From positions 62,001-126,000 of the forward strand of contig QULQ01000003.1 of the NCBI GenBank assembly GCA_003490145.1: a DNA stretch of 64,000 nt, written 5' to 3'. The notes under the pieces are model-generated. The model was given only the letters and a program-made list of their open reading frames with translations, ran no database searches and was not told where the DNA came from. This document shows positions 52,267 through 59,566 of the stretch, piece by piece (the stretch's first letter is position 1; each line of letters starts with the position of its first letter). This DNA is from Lachnospiraceae bacterium OM04-12BH. GTDB taxonomy: Bacteria > Bacillota > Clostridia > Lachnospirales > Lachnospiraceae. The translations under genes and the position numbers were made by a program.

Positions 52267-53055
52267 TTGACCAATATTAAACCAGCCAGAAAAGTGACAG
52301 AGGCAAATCAGTCATCTGAAAAATTACTGACATTGATCGAATTATTATCTACATGGTCGGAGCCGGTAAAGCTGCAGAGCTTAGCCAGTCAGGCATCTAT
52401 GAATGTCAGTACAACATTGCGCTTTTTGATGGCTCTTGAAAATAAAGGATATGTGGTTCAGGATGATACGGGCAGATATTCGCTGACGTACAAGCTGTGT
52501 GGAATAGCGAATAATATTAAAATACATACCAGTATCAGGAATATCTGCCTGCCCTTTATGAAAGAGGTATCACGGTATTTCGGAGAGACAGTCAATCTGT
52601 CTGAAGAAGAAAATATGTCAGTTGTGTATCTTGAGGTGATACAGTGTGAGCGGCAGGCTTTATGCACAACGCAGAGAATCGGAAAAGTAGCGCCTTTATA
52701 CTGCACAGGTGTTGGAAAGCTTTTCATGCTGAATCATCCATGGGAGAAATTGTGCGATTATTACGAGAAAAATAAGCCTGTTAAATATACTGAAAATACA
52801 TGTACAACCATGGAAGAGATTTTTAATAAAAGGGAAACAGCCAGAGAGTGTGGTTATTCTATAGATGATGAGGAATGTGAAATGGGAATGCGCTGTGTGG
52901 CTGTCCCGATCAGAAATTATACAGGCGAGATCATAGCCGGACTCAGTGTCAGCGGACCGACGACTAGAATGACACTTGAAAATATTCAGGAAAAGGTTCC
53001 CTATCTGCTGGAAATTTCAAAAAAGATATCCAGAAGACTGGGGGCAGAAATATAA
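52267..53055 (+). CDS. IclR family transcriptional regulator
   Basis: The 262-residue protein has a winged helix (residues about 15-75: LLSTWSEPVKLQSLASQASM, TLRFLMALENKGYVVQ) and an IclR effector domain with ISGP-like sequence near the end (AGLSVSGPTTRMT). It starts with a TTG (52267) behind GAGGGA, 13 bases after the reductase. The TGAAAT-TAA-ATTTCA palindrome at 45680 is a plausible target. Effector likely a product of the pathway. Confidence 0.92.
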   Translation: MTNIKPARKVTEANQSSEKLLTLIELLSTWSEPVKLQSLASQASMNVSTTLRFLMALENKGYVVQDDTGRYSLTYKLCGIANNIKIHTSIRNICLPFMKEVSRYFGETVNLSEEENMSVVYLEVIQCERQALCTTQRIGKVAPLYCTGVGKLFMLNHPWEKLCDYYEKNKPVKYTENTCTTMEEIFNKRETARECGYSIDDEECEMGMRCVAVPIRNYTGEIIAGLSVSGPTTRMTLENIQEKVPYLLEISKKISRRLGAEI

Positions 53056-53069
53056 GAGGAGATAGCAGA

Positions 53070-54017
53070 ATGAAGATTGTTTTATTAGAATCGTTGTCAG
53101 TTTCAAAGGAATGCATGAAGAAATATACAGATATGCTTGTGCAGGAGGGACATAGCTTTCAGTGTTATGAAAGAAATGATGATCCCGAAGTACAGATACA
53201 GGAGATCGGGGATGCAGATATCGTTATGATTGCCAATATGCCATTAAGCGGTAAGGTAATTTCTGCCTGTCCGAACCTGAAATTTATTGATGTAGCATTT
53301 ACCGGAGTGGATCATGTGGATCTGCAGGCAGCTAAAGAAAAAGGGATCGCTGTCAGCAATGCTTCCGGATATTCAAATGAATCTGTGGCAGAGCTTGTAC
53401 TTGGCATGATGCTTTCTCTCCTGAGAAATGTACCGCAGGTAGAGGAACGCTGCAGAAAGGGAATGACCAAGGATGGACTGGTAGGAAGAGAGCTTAAAGG
53501 AAAAACAGTAGGTGTGGTAGGAACCGGAGCAATCGGTTCCAGGGTTGCAGAGCTTTGCCATCTGTTCGGATGTGAGATAGCAGCCTATGATCTGTTCCCG
53601 AAGAAGAATGCGCCGGAATATTTACATTATGGTACCCTGGAAGAGGTGCTTTCAAAATCAGATATTGTGACACTGCACTGTCCTTTAACAGAGGATTCCA
53701 GAAATCTGATCAATCAGGACAGAATTGCACAGATGAAAAAGGGAGCGATTCTGATCAATGCGGCAAGAGGACCTATTGTGGATTCAAAGGCACTGGCAGA
53801 TGCCCTGAACAGTGGTTATCTGAGAGGTGCCGGGGTAGATGTGTTTGAAATGGAGCCGCCTCTTCCCATGGATCATCCTCTTTTACACAGCATAAATACA
53901 ATTGTTACACCCCATATTGCTTTTGCATCAGACGAATCCATGGAGATCAGGGCAGAAATTGTATTTGAGAATATCCAGAAATGGATGAATAAGGAACAGG
54001 TGAATATCATACTTTAA
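53070..54017 (+). CDS. D-isomer-specific 2-hydroxyacid dehydrogenase
   Basis: The 315-residue NAD(P)-dependent enzyme shows the Rossmann motif VGVVGTGAIGSRVA, the arginine in NAARGPIVD, the glutamate of VDVFEMEPP and the histidine in TPHIAF, the catalytic trio. It reduces a 2-ketoacid or oxidises a D-2-hydroxyacid. AGGAG precedes ATG 53070. As the last gene of the carbohydrate operon it could handle a sugar acid such as glycerate or erythronate. Its exact substrate is not predictable. Confidence 0.93.
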   Translation: MKIVLLESLSVSKECMKKYTDMLVQEGHSFQCYERNDDPEVQIQEIGDADIVMIANMPLSGKVISACPNLKFIDVAFTGVDHVDLQAAKEKGIAVSNASGYSNESVAELVLGMMLSLLRNVPQVEERCRKGMTKDGLVGRELKGKTVGVVGTGAIGSRVAELCHLFGCEIAAYDLFPKKNAPEYLHYGTLEEVLSKSDIVTLHCPLTEDSRNLINQDRIAQMKKGAILINAARGPIVDSKALADALNSGYLRGAGVDVFEMEPPLPMDHPLLHSINTIVTPHIAFASDESMEIRAEIVFENIQKWMNKEQVNIIL

Positions 54018-54069
54018 GTTGCGATACCGGGGCTTTCACCCCGCCATCATTTATATCTCTCAGTATTAG

Positions 54070-54104
54070 AAAAAGCAGTCAACTCCCCCTTGACTGCTTT
54101 TTCC
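54070..54104 (+). terminator. Strong terminator of the carbohydrate operon
   Basis: AAAAAGCAGTCAA (54070-54082) and TTGACTGCTTTTT (54090-54102) pair perfectly around a seven-base loop. Confidence 0.85.
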
Positions 54105-54182
54105 TGTGATGTGATCATTTTCGGTGTGATCATTTTACAGGTATAAGGAATTGACAAACAGAAGGATGTGATTTATTGTATT

Positions 54183-54275
54183 GTTATCGCTAGGGGAGCT
54201 AACGCTGAGATTGAATCGGAAGTCTGATTCTAACCCTCATCACCTGAACCGGATAATACCGGCGTAGGGAAGCAG
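54183..54275 (+). ncRNA. TPP riboswitch (thi-box) aptamer
   Basis: Conserved parts are GGGGAGC (54193-54199), GCTGAGAT (54204-54211), CCCTCATCACCTGAACCGG (54234 onward) and GATAATACCGGCGTAGGGAA. It senses thiamine pyrophosphate and controls thiT downstream. Confidence 0.95.
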
Positions 54276-54284
54276 TTGAAAGCC

Positions 54285-54318
54285 CCTCCTGTGACCATTT
54301 TTACAAGGAGGTTTTTTT
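54285..54318 (+). terminator. Expression platform of the TPP riboswitch
   Basis: CCTCCT (54285-54290) pairs with AGGAGG (54306-54311), followed by T7 and then ATG 54319. The ribosome site of thiT is in the right arm, so the hairpin can both terminate and hide it. Confidence 0.75.
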
Positions 54319-55017
54319 ATGTCAAACTTTATTAACACTGAGGATGGGTATTTTTCCCTGACTCAGACAGGAACAATCTGTATAGGAGTGCTGATCGTTC
54401 TGCTGATCGTTCTTTCTGCATTCCTCAGGAAAAAGCCAGTTGAAGGAGAACACGAGAAGAAAGAGAAAAAGGGCTTTTCAGCCAGACAGATCGTGTTCTG
54501 TGCAGCAGCACTGGCGCTTGGATTTGCCACTTCCTATATTAAAGTGTTTTCCATGCCCTTTGGAGGATCTGTTACTCTCTGTTCCATGCTTTTTGTAGTA
54601 CTGATCGGTTACTGGTATGGTCCTGAGGTGGGACTTATGTCCGGCTTTGCCTATGGTTTCCTGGAATTTGCACAGGATGGAGGCAGCTATATCCTTTCGC
54701 CCATGCAGGCATGTATGGATTACATTTTTGCCTTCGCAGCGCTTGGGCTGTCCGGATTCTTTTACCAGAAAAAGAATGGACTGATAAAGGGATATATTTT
54801 GGCGATTCTGGTAAGAGGCCTGTTCCATACAATTGGCGGCTACTTATACTGGATGGATTATATGCCGGATAATTTCCCAAAGTCGCTGGCAGCCATTTAC
54901 CCGATCGTTTATAATTATTCCTATATCCTGGCAGAAGCTGTGATCACACTGATCGTGATCTCCCTTCCACCTGTGAAGAAGGCACTTGCCAGAGTCAGGA
55001 TGATGGCACAGGAATAA
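54319..55017 (+). CDS. thiT: Energy-coupled thiamine transporter ThiT
   Basis: The 232-residue protein has an additional N-terminal hydrophobic segment (about 17-35) and a charged linker (EHEKKEKKG), followed by the six-helix ThiT/YuaJ core with GFATSYIKVFSMPFGGSVTL and GFLEFAQDGGSYILSPMQA. It is the thiamine-binding S component of an ECF transporter; the ECF module is not in this window. Regulation by the TPP riboswitch directly upstream confirms the assignment. The N-terminal extension is unusual compared with the core family. Confidence 0.93.
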   Translation: MSNFINTEDGYFSLTQTGTICIGVLIVLLIVLSAFLRKKPVEGEHEKKEKKGFSARQIVFCAAALALGFATSYIKVFSMPFGGSVTLCSMLFVVLIGYWYGPEVGLMSGFAYGFLEFAQDGGSYILSPMQACMDYIFAFAALGLSGFFYQKKNGLIKGYILAILVRGLFHTIGGYLYWMDYMPDNFPKSLAAIYPIVYNYSYILAEAVITLIVISLPPVKKALARVRMMAQE

Positions 55018-55048
55018 AAATTGTTTCTGAGAATCAAAGATAAAGCGG

Positions 55049-55080
55049 AGCTGTCGTACGAGGGTGCGGCAGCTTATTTT
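55049..55080 (+). terminator. Terminator after thiT
   Basis: AGCTGTCG (55049-55056) pairs with CGGCAGCT (55067-55074, one G-U), then TATTTTAT. Confidence 0.65.
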
Positions 55081-55116
55081 ATATGCCGGGCACAGGGTGT
55101 CATCTGGTAAAATATC

Positions 55117-55180
55117 TGCGAAGTTGACTTTGAAGCGACCTTGAAGTTGACCTTGAAGTGACTTTGAAGCAGCTTTGAAG
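55117..55180 (+). repeat. Phased TTGAAG direct-repeat array before the LytTR gene
   Basis: TTGAAG occurs at 55130, 55141, 55153, 55164 and 55175 (steps 11, 12, 11, 11), with a degenerate copy GCGAAG before. Interleaved GAC/GACC words repeat too. It lies about 90 bases before GTG 55270 and 20-30 bases ahead of a -10-like TATAAA (55221) without a -35, fitting an activator array. Confidence 0.75.
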
Positions 55181-55269
55181 TTATATCAGATCATCAGGGA
55201 AAATGTTATCTTGCCGATATATATAAATGACAGCAGAAGGAAATAGTCTGACCGGAGGGAGAAAAAGAG

Positions 55270-55980
55270 GTGCTGAAGGTAGCGATCTGTGATGACGAAC
55301 AGCCCATAAGAGAATATCTGCAGAAGCTGACAGAGCAGTGCATGACAGCAGAGGTCAGCGTATTTGGAAACGGAGAGGCACTTTTAAACAGCAAAACTCC
55401 TTTTGATATTGTACTGCTTGATATTTCCCTGAACAGGGAGGGAGAGGGTACGAACTTAAATGGCGTAGAGGTGGCCAGGCAGTTTCGCAGAAAATCAGAT
55501 GTGATCATTATTTTTATAACAGCACTCAGGGAATATGTGTTTGACGGATATGATGTGGGAGCATTTCATTATCTGCTGAAACCGCTAAATGAACAGAAAT
55601 TCAGGGAAGTGATGGAAAAGGCAGTCAGCCAGCTGCAGAAAAAGACGGAAGAAACATTGATGGTCAAAACGGGAGGCAGTTATGTGAATATCCCGGTCAG
55701 CAATATTGTTTATGCAGAGAATACGGCGAGAAAGATCACCTTATATGTGAAAGATATGGTGCAGCCCTGTTACACCTTTTATGAAAAAATGGAAAATCTG
55801 GAAAAGAGCCTGGGAGAAGGGTTTTTCCGTTCCCACCGGGGATTTCTGGTAAATCTGGCAGAGGTGAGCGGATATGATCATACTGGTATTACAATGAAGA
55901 ACGGGGCGGTGGTTTATCTGGCAAAGGCGAAGTACCATGATTTTGTGGCGGCATATATGAATTACCTGAGAAGGGAATAA
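55270..55980 (+). CDS. LytTR-family response regulator
   Basis: The 236-residue protein has a receiver domain (VAICDDEQPIREYL with the acidic pair, phosphate-accepting aspartate in IVLLDISLN, K/T positions in TALREYVFDGYDVG) and a C-terminal LytTR DNA-binding domain (VKTGGSYVNIPVSNIVYAE, RSHRGFLVNLAEV). AgrA and VirR are relatives. GTG 55270 follows GGAGGGAG. It is coupled to the sensor kinase eight bases later. The direct repeats upstream are a likely self-regulatory site, as LytTR proteins bind direct repeats. Confidence 0.93.
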   Translation: MLKVAICDDEQPIREYLQKLTEQCMTAEVSVFGNGEALLNSKTPFDIVLLDISLNREGEGTNLNGVEVARQFRRKSDVIIIFITALREYVFDGYDVGAFHYLLKPLNEQKFREVMEKAVSQLQKKTEETLMVKTGGSYVNIPVSNIVYAENTARKITLYVKDMVQPCYTFYEKMENLEKSLGEGFFRSHRGFLVNLAEVSGYDHTGITMKNGAVVYLAKAKYHDFVAAYMNYLRRE

Positions 55981-55988
55981 AAGCAAGG

Positions 55989-57530
55989 ATGGTTTATTAC
56001 ATATTAGATATTATATTTTATCTGGGGCAGGGGCTGCTTCTGGCAATACTGTTATGGACGTCCGAGAGCCGGTTTTTCGGGAAAGAGCAGGAAAATTCCT
56101 GCCAGAGAGATAATGACTGTTTCCAAAACGGAAGCTTTCTGGTAAAGGATGGACAGTTTTCTTTGAAAAACAGATATACGGATCTTATCATTCTGGTGGC
56201 AGCATATCTGGCAGTGCATTTTTCCCTGCATAATTCGGAAGGAATCAGAAGCCTGCTGTATGGTGGGAACACGCAGATACTGGAAAGCCGACAGAGCATA
56301 ACGGTGCTGCTTCTTGGACTTTTTCTCACATATCTCTTATGCAGGATTTTATTCAGGGAGAGCAGGCTGAAAACCGGGTATGAGGTGATAAGCTTCTATG
56401 CAGTAACAGAGCTGATCCGGCTTGGCCTATATCCTCTTTTGAAAAAGCTGCTGGAGCTTATGACAGCATGGTGCACAGGCAGATATCTGGAAGGCCAGAC
56501 GGCCGGTCAGGCAGTATTTTTAGAAAGACTGGAAGCAATACAGATTTTCTGGAATGTATTATGTAACATGTCCGGCCTGGTGTTTACTTTCCTGGTGATC
56601 TGGGAGATCCGGAAGATACTGACCGGAGAGATCACGCAGAAATGGCAGTGGCTGTTTTTGCTGTTTCCGGGGACGATCGGCCTTTTCCTCTGTGTGATGA
56701 TCCGCAGTATCCTGTTTTCTGTCAGGGGTTCGGATATGCAGCTTCTGCTGGATGACTATCCGGAAATGAATGTGCTGATTCCGGGAATTGCCATGCTTTG
56801 CATCGGGATGATGATCGCTGCGGCGAAAATGGTGCAGAAGCTGACAGAGGAAAGCAACAGAAGGATAGAAACGGAGATTTATCAGAGCAGGATCAGGGAA
56901 CTGGAAGAACATATCGGGGATATGGAAGGGCTGTATGAAGGTATCCAGGGCATGCGGCATGATATGAAAAATTATATTGCCGACATGGATGCACTGATGA
57001 AGCAGAACGGGAAGGAAAACGGGCAGGAAGCCCTGCGCCAGTACCTGGATTCCCTGCAGCAGTCGGTGGATCAGCTCGATATGAAATATCATACGGGAAA
57101 TCCGGTGACTGATGTGGTCATTCAAAGATATGCCAGACTGGCGGAAAGGAACGGGATTGCTTTTCAGACGGATTTCCTGTTCCCGGCAGGTATGAAGATA
57201 GATGCCTTTGACCTGAGTATCCTGATTAATAACGGACTGGAAAATGCCATAGAAGCCTGTAAAAAGCAGGCTGGTGCAGGGACAAAGCAGGAAATAGAGA
57301 TGACAGCTTACCGGCGGAAAAATATGTTTTTCCTGACGATCTGGAACAGCTTTAACGGAACTCTTATCAGGCAGGGAGAAAAGATAAAGACATCGAAGCC
57401 GGATCTTGCAAAGCATGGACTGGGACTTCGGAATATAGAGGCCTGTGCGGAAAAATACCTTGGACGGGCAGAAATAAAAACAGAAGACGGGCAGTTTGAA
57501 CTGACAGTGATGCTTCAAGGGCGGGAATGA
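55989..57530 (+). CDS. GHKL-type sensor histidine kinase (AgrC/VirS-like)
   Basis: The 513-residue protein has six or seven hydrophobic segments (about 5-290), a dimerisation region with the phosphoacceptor histidine in GMRHDMKNYIADM (about residue 325) and a GHKL ATPase domain with NNGLENAIEACKK (N box) and HGLGLRNIEACAEKY (G box). Such kinases sense peptides. No agrD- or agrB-like peptide gene is nearby. It forms a two-component pair with the LytTR regulator. The stop lies inside a strong terminator. Confidence 0.93.
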   Translation: MVYYILDIIFYLGQGLLLAILLWTSESRFFGKEQENSCQRDNDCFQNGSFLVKDGQFSLKNRYTDLIILVAAYLAVHFSLHNSEGIRSLLYGGNTQILESRQSITVLLLGLFLTYLLCRILFRESRLKTGYEVISFYAVTELIRLGLYPLLKKLLELMTAWCTGRYLEGQTAGQAVFLERLEAIQIFWNVLCNMSGLVFTFLVIWEIRKILTGEITQKWQWLFLLFPGTIGLFLCVMIRSILFSVRGSDMQLLLDDYPEMNVLIPGIAMLCIGMMIAAAKMVQKLTEESNRRIETEIYQSRIRELEEHIGDMEGLYEGIQGMRHDMKNYIADMDALMKQNGKENGQEALRQYLDSLQQSVDQLDMKYHTGNPVTDVVIQRYARLAERNGIAFQTDFLFPAGMKIDAFDLSILINNGLENAIEACKKQAGAGTKQEIEMTAYRRKNMFFLTIWNSFNGTLIRQGEKIKTSKPDLAKHGLGLRNIEACAEKYLGRAEIKTEDGQFELTVMLQGRE

Positions 57531-57547
57531 AAATTCCCGCTTTTTTT
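57521..57547 (+). terminator. Terminator overlapping the kinase stop codon
   Basis: GCGGGAAT (57521-57528) pairs with ATTCCCGC (57533-57540), loop GAAA, then T7. Two more short GC-rich palindromes follow (57551-57590). Confidence 0.85.
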
Positions 57548-57637
57548 GATGTCGCTTAAAGCGACCCGCCGCAGGCGGAGGACCCTGCAGGCAGGATGTG
57601 TTTCATTACAAAAAACAGCCTGTTCGTTACAAAGAAA

Positions 57638-57665
57638 TGAACAGGGAAGAAAAAGCTTCCGATAT
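57638..57665 (+). promoter_or_regulatory. Possible SigD (flagellar-type) promoter
   Basis: TGAA (57638-57641), 16 bases, TCCGATAT (57658-57665), compared with TAAA and GCCGATAT. Weak evidence; no flagellar genes are in view. Confidence 0.25.
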
Positions 57666-57720
57666 CTCAGGTGTAAGGAAAAGTTGCAGGATCAGGGAAG
57701 GAAATATCGGAGGGAGAAGC

Positions 57721-59181
57721 ATGAGCGGACAGGTAAATTTCTTATGTGCGAAGGTGCAGTCTGCAGAGCGCAGATACAGCAGCAAAGAAACAGCACCGGC
57801 AGAGGAAACCGGGAAATCCTTTGCCTCGCAGATCAAAAAGGAATACAGAAATGCAGTGGCTGACTTTAAACAGAGAAACCCGGAGGAGGCAAAGACAGTA
57901 GACAAACAGGTCCGTGCAGGAAAGAAACATATTCAGAAGTATGGCGCAGACAAGGTATCCAGACAGGACATGACCATGGAGGAATATAAAGCTTTTTTCA
58001 GTGAATTGATGGACAGGATCCCCCGTGATAGCTCCCAGATGAATGATACGGAAATCTGGTCGATTACAGAAGAAGGCTGGGAACAGATGAAAAATGATCC
58101 GGATTATGAGGCCTGGGTACTGGGATATACAATAGAGAACCGGTCAGTTCATTTCCCGTTTCAGAGCTCCGGGGTATGTATCGAGAAATTTGGTGCATCC
58201 ATTGAGGAACATATAGGATGGAGTTTCAACAAGGATACAGGTTCTGCAGAAAAAGAGAAAAACAAAAAGAAGGATGATTCGTGGTGGTACCGTCGCCATA
58301 TGCGGATCAGACAGATCATTCAGGAGCAGAGTGCCATTATGCTGTCAAGAGAGATCGCGGCAAGGGAGTGGCAGAATGCGCAGGCAGAGGCATCAACAGC
58401 TTTGATGGCAGTACAGAACGTGATGGCAGCACAGACTTTTGCGGGAATGCCCTCTGGAAGGATAGCAATACCGAGTGGAAAGGTACAGGCAGGGATAACA
58501 GGAGGAAATCAGATGAGAATTACAACACAGATGGTAAATGAATCGGCAAGAAAGGCAGGAATACCGGTTAACAATGCGTCACTTCTTGATTATGTAAAGC
58601 AGGGAAATTCGCAGAATTCCATGCTGGAAGCATTAAGCAGCAAAACATCTGCAAAAACAGATTCCGGAAACCGGAAAAAGTATGAGAAGCTGGAAAAAGA
58701 GGCAGACGGATTAGAAAAGGCTGCAAAGACTCTGCAGCAGGAAGGCGAAAAGAGTCTGTTTGCAAAAGCGGCAGAAAGCGGCGATAATCAGCAGCTCTGT
58801 GACAGTATTGAAGCACTGTTTCAGGGGTATAACAGTACAGTGAAAGCACTCGGAAATGCTTCCGGCACCTTAAATGATTTTTACCGGCAGATGCTTGTGG
58901 AAGCACCGGAGAACAGAAAAGAGGAACTGGCACAGGTGGGAATTACCTTTGATAAAGAAGGCCTGGCCAGTGTGGACAGGGATAAATTAAAGGCGGCAGA
59001 CGCAGATGCTTTGGAAAAGCTGTTTGGAAGTAAAAGTGATCTGGTGAGCAGACTACACTTCCTCTCCGGAAGAATCTCAGATAACGCAAGGGCCGGGGAA
59101 AAGAGTTTTAGCAGTGGCTATTCTGGCAGTGGCAGCCTGTATGAAGGAAAGGCAGCCAGCAGATATGATTTCCGGGGCTGA
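57721..59181 (+). CDS. DUF6033-like protein fused to a second helical module
   Basis: The 486-residue protein has no signal or membrane segment. Part one (about 1-260) contains DMTMEEYKAFFSELMDRIP and DPDYEAWVLGYTIENR and resembles DUF6033 (recalled family, moderate certainty). Part two (from residue 265) starts MRITTQMVNESARKAGIP and ends with a Ser/Gly-rich tail; its stretch GITFDKEGLASVDRDKL followed by EKLFGSKSDLVSRL is like the end of the FliD family. Part two is preceded by AGGAGG (58500-58505) and ATG 58513 in the same frame, so it may also be made alone (222 residues). ATG 57721 follows GGAGGGAG. Role unknown; a filament or surface link is a guess. Confidence 0.7.
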   Translation: MSGQVNFLCAKVQSAERRYSSKETAPAEETGKSFASQIKKEYRNAVADFKQRNPEEAKTVDKQVRAGKKHIQKYGADKVSRQDMTMEEYKAFFSELMDRIPRDSSQMNDTEIWSITEEGWEQMKNDPDYEAWVLGYTIENRSVHFPFQSSGVCIEKFGASIEEHIGWSFNKDTGSAEKEKNKKKDDSWWYRRHMRIRQIIQEQSAIMLSREIAAREWQNAQAEASTALMAVQNVMAAQTFAGMPSGRIAIPSGKVQAGITGGNQMRITTQMVNESARKAGIPVNNASLLDYVKQGNSQNSMLEALSSKTSAKTDSGNRKKYEKLEKEADGLEKAAKTLQQEGEKSLFAKAAESGDNQQLCDSIEALFQGYNSTVKALGNASGTLNDFYRQMLVEAPENRKEELAQVGITFDKEGLASVDRDKLKAADADALEKLFGSKSDLVSRLHFLSGRISDNARAGEKSFSSGYSGSGSLYEGKAASRYDFRG

Positions 59182-59281
59182 TGCGGATAGCTTTTTCAGT
59201 ATGTTATGGATCTGGGTTTTTACAGTAGACATTTCTACACAGCGTATCCGGCAGATGTCAGTACGGGTATAGTGCTACTCT

Positions 59282-59560
59282 CAGGTTATTATACCTATGT
59301 GTAAGCCTGGTCTTGCAACACTGACTATTTTTACGTTTAATTTTATGTGGAACGACTACCTGTCTTCCATGATTTATCTGAATGATGATAAATTGAAGAC
59401 AGTACAGGTTGGTCTTACTGCCTTCCGTACTTTATATAAAACGGAGTATGGTCTGCTGATGCCTGGTACGGTATGTGCATTGCTTCCTATTTTTCTGATA
59501 TTCTGCTGTGCACAGAGGTATCTAGTTGAAGGAATTGCCTATACGGGATTAAAAGGTTGA
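59282..59560 (+). pseudogene. Truncated sugar ABC permease, C-terminal end
   Basis: The frame is readable from IIPMCKPGLATL onward and has the last membrane segments and typical end (NDDKLKTVQVGLTAF, LLMPGTVCALLPIFLIFC, QRYLVEGIAYTGLKG) of a MalG-type permease. The N-terminal two thirds are missing, and a stop codon lies in frame at 59270-59272 directly before it. It is not a copy of the permease at 50422. It ends six bases before the GH5 gene, so a second sugar-uptake operon probably once stood here. Confidence 0.75.
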
Positions 59561-59566
59561 GAGCAC

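Noticed and set aside
55117..55180. CRISPR-like array
   Set aside because: Repeat words are six bases with five- to six-base gaps; there are no spacers of proper length and no cas genes.
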